Shown here: piece after piece, positions 14,104 to 23,229 of the stretch | How the letters are laid out: each line of letters begins with the position of its first letter | Numbering within the stretch: the stretch's first letter is position 1 | Assembly: GCA_945861365.1 (NCBI GenBank) | Contig: CAMAUH010000007.1 | Location: forward strand, 1-24,148 | Origin: Candidatus Kuenenia stuttgartensis | Lineage (GTDB): Bacteria; Planctomycetota; UBA1135; UBA2386 | Length of the DNA stretch: 24,148 bases | Direction of reading: 5' to 3' | Notes under the pieces: model-generated | What the model saw: the letters and a program-made list of their open reading frames with translations, nothing else | Told to the model about the DNA's origin: nothing | Databases searched by the model: none | Program-made: the position numbers and the translations under genes

Positions 14104-15168
14104 ATGTCCCCTCACCGCCTAGCCACTCTCTTCCTCGCACTCCTGCCTGCCGCGACGGCCGCCGCCCAGACCACCGTGTCGGTGCCATGCGATCGCGACA
14201 CGACGCTGTACGCGAGTTCCAACACCCGCAGCAACGGCAGCGGCGCCAGCGTCTTCGTCGGCGTGACCTCCCAGGGCAGCCCGCGGCGCGCGCTGGTGCG
14301 CTTTGCCATCGGCAGCTCGATTCCGGCCGGTGCGAAGATCCTGGCGGCCTCGCTGCAGATGAACGTCGTGCAAGCGGTCGCCTTCCTGCCGGTGACCGCC
14401 AATGTGCACCGCGCCACGCAGGGTTGGGGCGAAGGCAGTTCCAACTCGGGCGGCCCCGCCGGCGGCCAGGGCGCCCCGGCGCAGAACGGCGATGCCACGT
14501 GGACGCAGCGCATCGTGCCCGGCACCCAGTGGACCACCCCGGGCGGCGACTTCGTGGCGACGCCGAGTTGCACGCTGTCGATGCCGAACGGCGGCCTGGC
14601 GATCGGCAACTCCACCGACGGAGCGGTCGCCGACGTGCAGTTCTGGCTCAACAACCCCGCGCAGAACTACGGCTGGCTGCTGAAGGCCGCCAACGAATCG
14701 CAAACGAGCACGGCGCATCGGCTCGATTCCCGCAACGGCGGCGCGGTTCCCCCGACGCTGGTCGTCACCTACATGCTGCCCGGCCAGAGCGGCACCTGGG
14801 GCACCGGGTGCCCGGTCGGCGCCGGGACGATGGCCACGGCGTTCGCCGGCACGCCTACCGGCGGGGCGTCCATCCAGATCACGCACGGCAACACCGTGCC
14901 GTCCAGCCTCGGCGCCAACTACTTCTCGCTCGGCCTCGACACCGTCGGCGCGCCGCTCGGCCTGCCGAACTGCACGGTCTACCTGCCCCTCTCGCAACCG
15001 CTGATCCCTGGCGATGTGTTCGTGACCAGCGCCAGCGGCACGGCCGCTTCGCCGTTCCAGGTCCCGTCGGGATTCCCCGGCTACCTGGTGACCTGCCAAT
15101 CGGCGGTGCTGGCCAACAACCCGCTCGGCTTCCTGCTCGGCAACGCGGCGCTGATCGTCCTGCAGTGA
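14104..15168 (+). CDS. Secreted DNRLRE-domain-like protein with planctomycete C-terminal domain
   Basis: A 354-residue protein with a signal peptide ending near residue 21 (ATAAA-Q). Residues 22-225 or so show the DNRLRE/CBM96-like pattern: DTTLYASSNTRSNGSGASVFVG, RRALVRFAIGSSIPAGAKIL, SLQMNV, then VHRATQGWGEGS and TWTQRIVPGTQW. These domains form beta-sandwiches on extracellular proteins and some bind carbohydrates. The last 120 or so residues begin at GTWGTGCPVGAG and resemble the C-terminal domain of the kelch protein. The stop is 5 nt before the M28 peptidase start, so the two are likely cotranscribed. Probably a surface or secreted binding protein; its ligand is unknown. Confidence 0.8.
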   Translation: MSPHRLATLFLALLPAATAAAQTTVSVPCDRDTTLYASSNTRSNGSGASVFVGVTSQGSPRRALVRFAIGSSIPAGAKILAASLQMNVVQAVAFLPVTANVHRATQGWGEGSSNSGGPAGGQGAPAQNGDATWTQRIVPGTQWTTPGGDFVATPSCTLSMPNGGLAIGNSTDGAVADVQFWLNNPAQNYGWLLKAANESQTSTAHRLDSRNGGAVPPTLVVTYMLPGQSGTWGTGCPVGAGTMATAFAGTPTGGASIQITHGNTVPSSLGANYFSLGLDTVGAPLGLPNCTVYLPLSQPLIPGDVFVTSASGTAASPFQVPSGFPGYLVTCQSAVLANNPLGFLLGNAALIVLQ

Positions 15169-15173
15169 ACGGG

Positions 15174-16736
15174 ATGCGCGCCGGCCTCCTCGTCCTGCTC
15201 GCGCTCACTGGCGCCGCCGGCACCCCGTTGGCGCAGTCGCCGCCGCCGACGGCAGCACCGCAGCTGCCCGACCTGGGGCCGCCCGCCGCAGTGCCGGACG
15301 GTGCACCACCGCACCTGCTGCGCATCGACCGCGCGGGCCTGCGCACGCACGCCTACTGGCTCGCCGACGACGCCCGCCAGGGCCGCCACACCGCCAGCAA
15401 GGGCCAGTTGGCAGCGGCGAAGTACGTCGCCGACCACTTCCAGAAGCTGGGCCTGAAGCCGCTGGGCGACAAGAAGACGTTCGTACAGAGCTACCCGCTG
15501 CGCCGCACCTACCTCGAATCGGCGACGATGCTGACGCTCGGCACCAGCAAGATCGATCGCGACTTCGCGGTGCTGCCGGCCGAAGACGACTGCAAGATCG
15601 CGCTGACCGGCAAGCTGGTGTTCTGCGGCAACGGCAGCGCCAGCCAGGTACCGCAAGGTCTGCTCGGCAAGCTGCCGTTCGTGGTGCTGCCACCGTCGCG
15701 CGGCGGCGGCGCCGGCGCCGACCTGCAGGCCGTGCAGCGCTTCGCCGACGTCGCGCAGCAGCTGGCGATGCAGGGCGCCACGGTCGGCATCGTCTGCCTG
15801 GTCGGCGATTCGACCAGCCTCGCCAACGCGCTGAACTACCGCGGCCTGCTGCCGGACCACGCGCAGCTGCGCTACGGGCAGGGTGGCAGCAAGCTGCAGA
15901 CGAAGGTGCCGCTGTTCGTGTTGTCCCCGGCACACAGCAAAACGCTGTTCGCGCACGTCGGCTTGACGCTCGACGACGCCGGCCTGCCGGCCGGCAAGCC
16001 GGCCAACGACAAGGCGACCGGCAAACTGTCGCTCGTCGTCAAGAGCGACGACAACGGCCAGGGCACCAACGTCGTCGGTTGGCTCGAAGGCACCGGCAAG
16101 AAGAGCGAGGCGCTGGTGTTCTCGGCCCACCACGACCATGTCGGCCGCCGGCTCGATGGCGACGTGTTCAACGGCGCCGACGACAACGCCAGCGGCACCG
16201 CCGGCCTGCTCGAGCTCGCCGAAGCGTTCGCGCAGGGTGGTCCGCGACCGGAACGCTCGCTGGTGTTCCTGTCGGTCAGCGGCGAGGAACTCGGCTTGTG
16301 GGGTTCGGACTGGTACGCGTCGCATCCGACCTGGCCGCTCGAACGCATCGTCGCCGACATCAACATCGACATGATCGGCCGCCCCGGCGACAAGGACGGC
16401 AGCACGCAGATGCAGATCACGCCGAGCCACGAGCATGCCAAGTTCTCGTCGCTGGTGCGCGAAGCGGTGGGCCTCGGCCGCCACTTCGGCATCACGTTCA
16501 CCAGCGGCGACCAGTACTACGAACGCAGCGACCACTACAACTTCGCCAAGCACGGCGTGCCGGTGGTGTTCTTCTGCGACGGCGAGCACCCGGACTACCA
16601 CCAGGTCACCGACACGCCCGATCGCCTCGACTACGTACGCATGGAGAGCATCGCGCGGTTGGCAGCGTGGAGCGGCTGGCTCGCGGCGAACAGCAAGTCG
16701 CGCCCGCAAGAACTCGGCAAGCAGCCGAACTGGTGA
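15174..16736 (+). CDS. Secreted M28 family zinc peptidase
   Basis: A 520-residue exported metallopeptidase (signal peptide MRAGLLVLLALTGAAGTPLAQ). All five expected M28 zinc-site elements are present: H319-x-D321 in SAHHDHVG, bridging Asp in NGADDNASGTAG (D336/D337), E371-E372 in SGEELGLWGSDWY, Asp in DINIDMIGR, and the final His in HPDYHQVTDTPDRLDY. Between residues about 130 and 280 there is an inserted PA-domain-like segment, common in M28 enzymes. It likely acts as an aminopeptidase on peptides outside the cytoplasm. It follows the DNRLRE-type gene by 5 nt and converges on the TraB-like gene with only 7 nt between stop codons. Confidence 0.94.
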   Translation: MRAGLLVLLALTGAAGTPLAQSPPPTAAPQLPDLGPPAAVPDGAPPHLLRIDRAGLRTHAYWLADDARQGRHTASKGQLAAAKYVADHFQKLGLKPLGDKKTFVQSYPLRRTYLESATMLTLGTSKIDRDFAVLPAEDDCKIALTGKLVFCGNGSASQVPQGLLGKLPFVVLPPSRGGGAGADLQAVQRFADVAQQLAMQGATVGIVCLVGDSTSLANALNYRGLLPDHAQLRYGQGGSKLQTKVPLFVLSPAHSKTLFAHVGLTLDDAGLPAGKPANDKATGKLSLVVKSDDNGQGTNVVGWLEGTGKKSEALVFSAHHDHVGRRLDGDVFNGADDNASGTAGLLELAEAFAQGGPRPERSLVFLSVSGEELGLWGSDWYASHPTWPLERIVADINIDMIGRPGDKDGSTQMQITPSHEHAKFSSLVREAVGLGRHFGITFTSGDQYYERSDHYNFAKHGVPVVFFCDGEHPDYHQVTDTPDRLDYVRMESIARLAAWSGWLAANSKSRPQELGKQPNW

Positions 16737-16743
16737 GGCGCGG

Positions 16744-17967
16744 TCAGCGCAGGCCGCCGCGCCGCGCCTCGACCAGCACGAGATCGTCGTCGCCGCCGAA
16801 CACGCCGTCCTGACCCGCACTGGCAACTTCCCAGCGCGTGCCGGTCGGCCGCTTGCGCACCACGTAGTCGTGGCCCCACGGATCCTGCAGCGGCCCCGCA
16901 TAGCGCGCCGGCTCGGCGACGGTCGCTTGCGCGAGTTGCGCGGGAGTCGGCACCACGTCCCGCCCGTTGGCGGCGGCGAACGCCCGCACCGCCTTGCCCA
17001 GCTGGTCGAGCTCGTCGCGGCAACGCTGCCGCGCGCGGACCAGCTCGCGGTCGAACTTCGCATCCGGGCGCTTCTTGCAGTCCCACGCGACCAGCCACTC
17101 GTGGCCGGTCTTGGCGAAGCCGAGATCCTGCACGAGGCGCCGCTCCATGTGCGGGAAGTGGGCCGCACCGTAGTAGATGCCGATGCGCTTGCGCCCCTTC
17201 GCCAGCTCGCGCTGCAGCACCTCGAGGCACTTCTCGTTGCGGCCTTCGAGCAGCGTGCTGCCGTCCTTGCCGCCGACGGCGAGCATCTCGATCTGTTCCA
17301 TCTGCTGCGCGAAGTTCATGCGCAGCAGGTGCCGGCCCTCGCCCTTGCGGAACGCGCTGACGAGATCGAATGCGGGCGGCGCCTTCTTGTCGCCATCGGC
17401 TTCGCCGGCAGCTTGCCGCTCGGCCGCTTCGCCCGCCTGCTTGCGCTGCTGCTCCATGCCCGCGGTCATCATGCCGACCATGATCGACAGCATGCTCTCG
17501 CCGCGCTCCGCCATGCTGTCGGCGAACTCCTCCGGCGTCATGTCCGCGTGCACGAAGTTCGGCGCCTGGTAGTCGATCTCGTCGAGCTGGAACGCCAGCT
17601 CCAGCGAGTTCTTCAGTCCCTTCTGCAGCAGCGCCACCGGATTGAAGCCGGACTCTTCGCGATCGCGCGTCGGCCGATGGTCCGGTTCGGCGACCAGTTC
17701 GTACAGCAGCACGTCGCAGGTGGTGAAGCGGTCGTTGAGGGCCTGGTAGCAGGCGACGTCGGCGATGTGCACGGCGCCGAACAGCAGCAGTTCGACGCCG
17801 CCCTTCTTGTAGGTCGTGATGGCGGTGTCGAGGTGACCACCATCGCCGACCGTCACGAAACGCACGAAGTCGCTCGGCGTGCGATCCGGCGCGTCGGTGG
17901 GTTCCTGCGCGGGCAGCGAGCAGAGCAGCAGGCAGGCAGACGGCAGGACGGCGCGGAGGAACGGCAT
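16744..17967 (-). CDS. TraB/GumN-like protein with a C-terminal GspG-like pseudopilin domain
   Basis: A 407-residue exported protein with a signal peptide (PFLRAVLPSACLLLCSLPAQ). Residues about 55-310 carry TraB/TIKI-like signatures: VELLLFGAVHIAD (G64 to H67), VLLYELV, and RIGIYYGAAHFPHMERRL. In this superfamily the two Gx2H motifs and a Glu form a putative metalloprotease site. From about residue 330 a second module ends with DPWGHDYVVRK (from D362) and ASAGQDGVFGGDDDL, the calcium-binding-loop signature of type II secretion major pseudopilins (GspG), but without the N-terminal pilin helix. The start at 17967 is set by the signal peptide. GATCAT, one mismatch from TANNNT, lies 6 nt upstream of the ATG. 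It follows the FAD gene by 49 nt. Confidence 0.8.
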   Translation of the reverse strand: MPFLRAVLPSACLLLCSLPAQEPTDAPDRTPSDFVRFVTVGDGGHLDTAITTYKKGGVELLLFGAVHIADVACYQALNDRFTTCDVLLYELVAEPDHRPTRDREESGFNPVALLQKGLKNSLELAFQLDEIDYQAPNFVHADMTPEEFADSMAERGESMLSIMVGMMTAGMEQQRKQAGEAAERQAAGEADGDKKAPPAFDLVSAFRKGEGRHLLRMNFAQQMEQIEMLAVGGKDGSTLLEGRNEKCLEVLQRELAKGRKRIGIYYGAAHFPHMERRLVQDLGFAKTGHEWLVAWDCKKRPDAKFDRELVRARQRCRDELDQLGKAVRAFAAANGRDVVPTPAQLAQATVAEPARYAGPLQDPWGHDYVVRKRPTGTRWEVASAGQDGVFGGDDDLVLVEARRGGLR

Positions 17968-18016
17968 GCCGCGATGATCGGCGGGGCGCCCGGTCCCCGG
18001 CAAGGACCGCGTCAGG

Positions 18017-19663
18017 TCACTTCTTCGGCGCGGGCCACTGCAGCACCTGTCCGGCGGCGAGCAGGCGTTCGCGCACTTCGGCATACGGCACGTCCTGCAC
18101 CGCGATGCCGCGCGCCAGCGCCAGCGCCCCGGCGCGCATCGCCGACTCGGCCAGCACCATGAACACCGGCTCCATGCGGATCGAGCCGTAGGCGATGTGC
18201 GTGCTGCTGCAGCAGACCGGAACCAGCAGGTTGCTCGCCTGATTGCGCTTGGGCAACAGCGCGCGCAGCGGGATGCCGTACGGGGCCGGCACCTTCACCT
18301 GCACGTCGCCTTCGTTGCGCACGGTGCCGTCCGGGCCGACGTAGCGCTGCACGTTGTGGCTGTCCATCGCGTAGGCCCCCATGCCGACCGGGTCGGGCAC
18401 GATCTCCTTGCCCATGCAGTGGTGCTCGGTGACGACGCACTCGCCGACCAGGCGCCGGCCTTCGCGCACGTACAGCAGCGGTGGCCAGTTGCCGTGGGCC
18501 TGGAACTCGTCGCGGGCGAGACCGTAGCGCTGGAACTCGGCGCGGATCTTCGCCGGCACGCGCGGCTCGTTCGCCAACGTCCACAGCAGGCCCTGCTGGT
18601 AGCGGCGGTGGGCAACGGCGAGGCGCGCCCGCGTCGCGTAGTCCGCGGTCGGCCACGCGTGGTTGCCGCCGATCCAGTCGGTCGAGAACGCGCCGTTGTT
18701 GTTGCTGTCGGTCTTGCGGTTCGGCATGCCGACCGGGTGCCACGGCGCCAGCGTGCTGCCGGCCTCGAAGTAGCGCAGCAGCACTTCGTACTCGCGCACG
18801 TCGTAGCCGTCGGGCTTCGGCCACGGCACCCGATTGGCCGCGACGTCGGTGGCGCACAGGCGGTAGCAGTACGCCTGCATCAGCTTGTCGGCAGCACCTT
18901 CCACGCCAGGGCCCTCGGCCGCGATGCCAGGCAGCAAACCGCTCTTGGGGTCACCCTTCACGACGTAGGGATCGACCGCGACGGTGAACTGGTGGTGCGT
19001 CGCGTTGCGCGTCTGCACACCGTCCAGCGTCTCACCGAACTCGGCATTCGCTTCGCGGCCGACGCGGAACGAGCAACCGGCGGAGTCCAGCAGATCGCCC
19101 TCGTAGCTGCAGTCGAGAAACAGCTTCGCGGTGACGATCGCCCCCGCTTCGGTGCGCAGCGACACGATGCGCGCGCCGTCCTTCTGCACGCCGCCAGCAC
19201 CGCGATCGAGCCGCGCGCGCAGGGGCTCGATGCCGGCCTCACCGAGCATCGAGGCGAAGGTCGCCTGCGCGACGCTCGGTTCGAACGTCCACGCGGCGTC
19301 GCTGCCCGGTTCGTGGCCACGGCTGGCGAACGCGCTGCGCGACTCCGCGGTCCACGCCTCCGGGCGGTCGTAGTGGGCTCGCAACCGGCGATAGAACGAC
19401 CGCGACAGACCGCCGATCGCGTCCTTGTTGCCGACATCGGTGGCGCCGAGCCCCGACGTCGACAGGCCGCCCACCCAATCGTCGCAATCGAGCAGCACGA
19501 CCGTCAGGCCGAGCTGCTTGCCGGTGATCGCCGCGACGATGCCCGCGGAGGTCGCGCCGTAGACGCACACGTCGACGGTGATCGCCGCCGCCTTCGCTTG
19601 CGCGCGCAGGCAGCCGGGCAAGATCGCACAGAGGACAACCAGCAGTCGAAGCAGTTCGTTCAT
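18017..19663 (-). CDS. Exported FAD-dependent oxidoreductase (FAD_oxidored family)
   Basis: A 548-residue protein. After a hydrophobic signal with a loose lipobox (LPGC, C18) comes a Rossmann dinucleotide-binding motif, VDVCVYGATSAGIVAA (G36, G41), then TVVLLDCDDWVGGLSTSGLGATD, typical of the PF12831 FAD-dependent oxidoreductases. LFLDCSYEGDLL and AYAMDSHNVQRYV, CMGKEIVPDPVGMG and a C-terminal CCSSTHIAYGSIRMEPVFM are also family-like. These enzymes are frequent in planctomycete genomes near polysaccharide genes; substrates are mostly unknown. The ATG overlaps the stop codon of the upstream glycosyltransferase gene (ATGA), and AAAGGA lies 2 nt before it, so the two are translationally coupled. 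Confidence 0.9.
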   Translation of the reverse strand: MNELLRLLVVLCAILPGCLRAQAKAAAITVDVCVYGATSAGIVAAITGKQLGLTVVLLDCDDWVGGLSTSGLGATDVGNKDAIGGLSRSFYRRLRAHYDRPEAWTAESRSAFASRGHEPGSDAAWTFEPSVAQATFASMLGEAGIEPLRARLDRGAGGVQKDGARIVSLRTEAGAIVTAKLFLDCSYEGDLLDSAGCSFRVGREANAEFGETLDGVQTRNATHHQFTVAVDPYVVKGDPKSGLLPGIAAEGPGVEGAADKLMQAYCYRLCATDVAANRVPWPKPDGYDVREYEVLLRYFEAGSTLAPWHPVGMPNRKTDSNNNGAFSTDWIGGNHAWPTADYATRARLAVAHRRYQQGLLWTLANEPRVPAKIRAEFQRYGLARDEFQAHGNWPPLLYVREGRRLVGECVVTEHHCMGKEIVPDPVGMGAYAMDSHNVQRYVGPDGTVRNEGDVQVKVPAPYGIPLRALLPKRNQASNLLVPVCCSSTHIAYGSIRMEPVFMVLAESAMRAGALALARGIAVQDVPYAEVRERLLAAGQVLQWPAPKK

Positions 19664-21231
19664 GGTCCTTTCGGCAGGTAGACGTGGATGCTCTCGTCCT
19701 TCGGGCCGATCCAGCACGGCAGGTAGGCCGCCAGCTCGAAGTGCTGGGCGAGATGCACGCGGAAGCCACTGGTGCGATCCTGTTCGACCAGCTCGGGCAT
19801 CGTCACCACCACCGCGAACTGCGCCTTGCTGGCCTTGGCCTGCTGCAGATGCCAGGCGAAGTGGTTGGCGAGGCCGGGTTCGTGCACCGGCTGCTTCGCC
19901 TCGTTCTTGCCCTCCTCCCACATCCAGCGGATCAGCGGCAACACGTGGTTGCCTTCGTCACCGGCTGGCACCTGGCTGCGCCAATGCCCTGGCCGCAGAT
20001 AGAACAGCATCGTCGGATGATTGACGGTGAGCACGCGCATCGGCGCGCCATCGAAGCGCCGGCGCAGGAACTCGGCCGCCTCGCGCCAAACGCCGCGCTG
20101 GCCGTGCTGCACGGTGTAGTAGTCCACCAGCTGCTGCATGAGTTCGCCGCCGAACAGCAACGGCAACATCGCCGCGGCCAGCAACCGGCCGCGCGCTGGC
20201 ACCTGCAAGTTGTTCCACAGCATGGCGGCGAGCTGGGTGCACGCCGCCGCCGCCAGCCAGACCAGCGCCGGCAGCGCACAGATCGCGAAGCGCGCCGTGA
20301 CCTTCACTTCGTCGGACATCGGCAGCATCACCGCGAACGGCGCCAACGCGAAGCTGGCCAACAGCAGCTTGCCGAGCCGCGCGCGCGGCTCGAACAGCAC
20401 GCCGCCGGCGACGGCCAGCAGCAGCAGCGCCGGCCGGAAGTAGAACGCCGACGTGCGCAGGAAGTGGTCCGTCGACGCACCGCGCTTGCTCTTCATGAAG
20501 TCGCTGAAGAAGTGCTCGGCGACCACCGGCAGGTACCACAGCACCAACGGCGCGACGATGGCGGCGATCCAGCGCGTGCGCAGTCGCCAACGCAGCGCGC
20601 GCCGCACCACGAACACCGCCACCACCGCGATCGCCAGCATCGCCCCGGTCGGATGGCTGATCACGCCGAGCAGCACCGCCGCGCCGAGCAGCACCGCATC
20701 CCGCACGCGGTAGGTCTGCACCAGCTCGCGCGCCCGGTCCGCGGCCAGCACCGCGGCCAGCACCACGAGCACGTAGCCGCGCGCGTTCTGGCTCCAGAAC
20801 ACGTGCCACGGGTGCAGCGCCAACAGCCACGCCGACAGCACCGCCGCACCTGGCCCGACCAGCTTGCGCCCGCACGACGCCAGCAGCGGCACGGTGGCGA
20901 TGCCGACCAGCGCGAACGGCAGGCGCATGGACCATTCGTTCTCCTGCAGGCCCGCGAAGTCGATCAGCGACCGCAGCAGGAAGAACGTCAGCGGGTAGAG
21001 GCTGCGTTGGCTGTCGAGGAAGCCGTTGCCGCCGGCGAGGTCCATCGTCGCATCGCGCCAGGTGTGCGCTTCGTCGACCCAGAACGACCAGGTGCCGAGG
21101 TCCAGGAACCGCAGCCAGGCAGCGACCACCGTCGCCAGCAGCACCAGTCCCCACTGCCACCCGGCAAACGGCGCCAGCGGCGCCGCCGGGGAGCTGGTTG
21201 GCAGAGGGGTGCGGGGCGAGGCGGCCGGCAT
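19660..21231 (-). CDS. ArnT/GT39-like multi-pass membrane glycosyltransferase
   Basis: A 523-residue integral membrane protein. The first transmembrane helix (WGLVLLATVVAAWLRFLDLG) is followed by SFWVDEAHTWRDATMDLAGG with D53-E54, the acidic pair in the first periplasmic loop of GT39/ArnT/PMT-like enzymes. About ten further hydrophobic segments follow, then a soluble C-terminal region of roughly 150 residues. Such enzymes transfer a sugar from a polyprenyl-phosphate donor to lipid or protein on the outer face of the inner membrane. The start at 21231 was chosen over an upstream ATG at 21306 because the latter adds a non-hydrophobic basic tail reaching into the divergent promoter region. It is first in an apparent operon with the FAD oxidoreductase. 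Confidence 0.85.
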   Translation of the reverse strand: MPAASPRTPLPTSSPAAPLAPFAGWQWGLVLLATVVAAWLRFLDLGTWSFWVDEAHTWRDATMDLAGGNGFLDSQRSLYPLTFFLLRSLIDFAGLQENEWSMRLPFALVGIATVPLLASCGRKLVGPGAAVLSAWLLALHPWHVFWSQNARGYVLVVLAAVLAADRARELVQTYRVRDAVLLGAAVLLGVISHPTGAMLAIAVVAVFVVRRALRWRLRTRWIAAIVAPLVLWYLPVVAEHFFSDFMKSKRGASTDHFLRTSAFYFRPALLLLAVAGGVLFEPRARLGKLLLASFALAPFAVMLPMSDEVKVTARFAICALPALVWLAAAACTQLAAMLWNNLQVPARGRLLAAAMLPLLFGGELMQQLVDYYTVQHGQRGVWREAAEFLRRRFDGAPMRVLTVNHPTMLFYLRPGHWRSQVPAGDEGNHVLPLIRWMWEEGKNEAKQPVHEPGLANHFAWHLQQAKASKAQFAVVVTMPELVEQDRTSGFRVHLAQHFELAAYLPCWIGPKDESIHVYLPKGP

Positions 21232-21331
21232 GCGAACTTCGGCGGCCCTGCATAGCCGATGCGACCGGGGAAGGCGAGGCGCCGGCAGGCACCAATCCCT
21301 CGCCACCCCGTGACGGCATTGGCAGTGCAGC

Positions 21332-21337
21332 TACCAT
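21332..21337 (+). promoter_or_regulatory. Candidate -10 element (TACCAT) for the tandem-domain secreted protein
   Basis: TACCAT lies 10 nt before the ATG at 21348, implying a leader of about 4 nt. It sits in a 116-bp divergent intergenic region. Confidence 0.4.
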
Positions 21338-21347
21338 TGCCGTTCCT

Positions 21348-23159
21348 ATGCCTCGTGCCCACATGTTGGAATGTGGCGCTGCGGTGCTGCTCGCAGCGCA
21401 GTTGCTCCTGGCCCAATCCCCCCCGCGCGGAGCGATCGTGCCCGCGAACGCGGATGCGAGTGCAACCGAACCCGGCGGCTTCCTGATGTCGATCCCGGGC
21501 GTCGCCGACGACCTCGTGCTGTTCGCCGATGGCGCCTTCGAAGAACGCGCGGATGGCACGGCGCGGTTGTCGGCGTTCGTGAGCCGGCAGAGCGCGATCG
21601 ACCGCGAGTTCTATCTCGTGCTCGAACTCGGCGGTCGCCTGCAACCGAGCCAGGTCGGCTATCCCCCGCTCGGCGCGCCAACCGTGACGCTGCAGCCCGG
21701 CGCCTACGTGCCGAACGGGCCGGTGGACCCCGCGACGTTCACGTACTACACGACGGGAACGGGCAGCCTGACCGGACTGCGCGCCTACGGCGGCAGCCTG
21801 CTGACCTTGGCGGTCACGCAGCCGGTGCAACTCGGCGTCGGCGCATCGAACAAGAACGTGCTCGACGGCCTCGCCGCGGACCTCGACGTCACCATCGTGC
21901 AGCAGCCGACCTTGGGCACTCTGGCGCCGACCGGCGCGGCGCAGCTGCGCGCCGAGCTGCGCGACCACACGCAGTTCTGCTTCTCGCACGTCGACAGTTC
22001 GCTGGCGGCGAGCGGCGCGACCGACCGGCTGGCGCTGGGCATCGGCGGCGTCGGCGACTACCTGTTCGTGCCCGCGGGCACCTGGAGCGAGGATGCGGCC
22101 GGCAATGCCACCGTGCAGGTGGAGCTGCGCAACCCGCTCGACTTCGCCGACGCCTGGTCGCTGCACCTGCAGCTCGGCGGCCGCGTGCTGCCCGGCGCCG
22201 CCACCTTCCCACCCGCGGGTTCGCCGCAACAGACGCTGTTGCCGACCGAGTACGTGGCCCAGGGTGGCCCGATCGACAGCGGCCAGTGGCGCTACTACAC
22301 CAGCGCGAACGGCACGCTGAGCGGTCTGCGCAACAACGTAGGCGGCAGCATCCAGCTCGGCACCGCAGGCCCGCTGCAGGTGGGGCTCGGCGGCGCTGGC
22401 GGCAACCGCTTCTTCGGCGTCAGCGGCGCACTCGCGGCGACCTTGCTGCAATCGCCGACCTCGCACACCATCGCGCCCACCGGACCGGTGTCGCTGCACG
22501 CGAACCTGTCCAGCGACTGCCTGCTGCCGACGATGGTGGTGACGTCGACGGTGACGCCGGCGATGCCGAGCGTGACGATGCAGACGCTGCAGTTGACCGG
22601 CACCGACATCGGCCTGTGCGAACAGGTGGCCATCGGGCCGCGCATCCTCGGCACGGACGAGCGCGCCTGGTACACGGGCTACTTCCGCGCGACCAGCATC
22701 GACACCGTCGAGATCGCGATCCCGCAGGGACTGGCGCCGAGCCAGTACCCGATGCTGCTGATCCATCGCTCCGGCACCAGCAACCAGCTGTTCCTCGACG
22801 TGCAGGCGCCGGCCGCCCCCGCACTGTCGACGGCGCCCACGCGCCTGGTCGGCGACACACAGCAGCTGGTCGCGCACCAGGGCAACCTGGTCGGCTTCAC
22901 GTTCTGCTTCTTCGTGGTGAGCTTCAGCAACCAGCCGAGCGACATCCCGGTGTTCGTCAACCTCGGCCTCGGGGCGATGTGGACCGACTACCTGTTGCTG
23001 GACGTGGTCATCACCGACATGGCCAGCGGCGTCGCGCTGACCTCGATCGGCACGGTGCCGGCGGGCCTGCAGGGCACGCGCCTCTACTCGCAGGCGGCGT
23101 TCATGGACTACACGATCTACCACCTGTTCGAGACCAACCTGCTCTCCACCGACTATTGA
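21348..23159 (+). CDS. Secreted protein with tandem duplicated domain, unknown function
   Basis: A 603-residue protein with a signal peptide ending near A22 (LLAAQLLLA-Q). Two homologous domains follow, about residues 55-202 and 238-385. They share LELGGRLQP / LQLGGRVLP, then PP-x-G-x-P-x-x-T-L-x-P-x-x-Y-V, then TYYTTGTGSLTGLR / RYYTSANGTLSGLR, then VQLGVGASNKN / LQVGLGGAGGN, and end in LAPTG / IAPTG. The last 200 residues differ and are hydrophobic and beta-rich. I do not recognise the domain family. An ATG at 21363 is an alternative start; 21348 suits the TACCAT box. An outer-surface or matrix role is a guess based on export and repeats only. Confidence 0.75.
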   Translation: MPRAHMLECGAAVLLAAQLLLAQSPPRGAIVPANADASATEPGGFLMSIPGVADDLVLFADGAFEERADGTARLSAFVSRQSAIDREFYLVLELGGRLQPSQVGYPPLGAPTVTLQPGAYVPNGPVDPATFTYYTTGTGSLTGLRAYGGSLLTLAVTQPVQLGVGASNKNVLDGLAADLDVTIVQQPTLGTLAPTGAAQLRAELRDHTQFCFSHVDSSLAASGATDRLALGIGGVGDYLFVPAGTWSEDAAGNATVQVELRNPLDFADAWSLHLQLGGRVLPGAATFPPAGSPQQTLLPTEYVAQGGPIDSGQWRYYTSANGTLSGLRNNVGGSIQLGTAGPLQVGLGGAGGNRFFGVSGALAATLLQSPTSHTIAPTGPVSLHANLSSDCLLPTMVVTSTVTPAMPSVTMQTLQLTGTDIGLCEQVAIGPRILGTDERAWYTGYFRATSIDTVEIAIPQGLAPSQYPMLLIHRSGTSNQLFLDVQAPAAPALSTAPTRLVGDTQQLVAHQGNLVGFTFCFFVVSFSNQPSDIPVFVNLGLGAMWTDYLLLDVVITDMASGVALTSIGTVPAGLQGTRLYSQAAFMDYTIYHLFETNLLSTDY

Positions 23160-23184
23160 ACACCGACGACCGAGGGGCCGACCC

Positions 23185-23229
23185 GCCTGCGTAGGAGCCG
23201 ACGCCCGCAGCGGGCGCGGCTCAACGGCG
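23185..23229 (+). repeat. REP-like palindromic repeat, copy 2
   Basis: The second copy of the 45-nt element at 11083-11127, differing at two positions. Here the hairpin is preceded by GTAG. It lies 26 nt after the stop codon of the tandem-domain gene, again in an intergenic 3' position. Confidence 0.7.
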
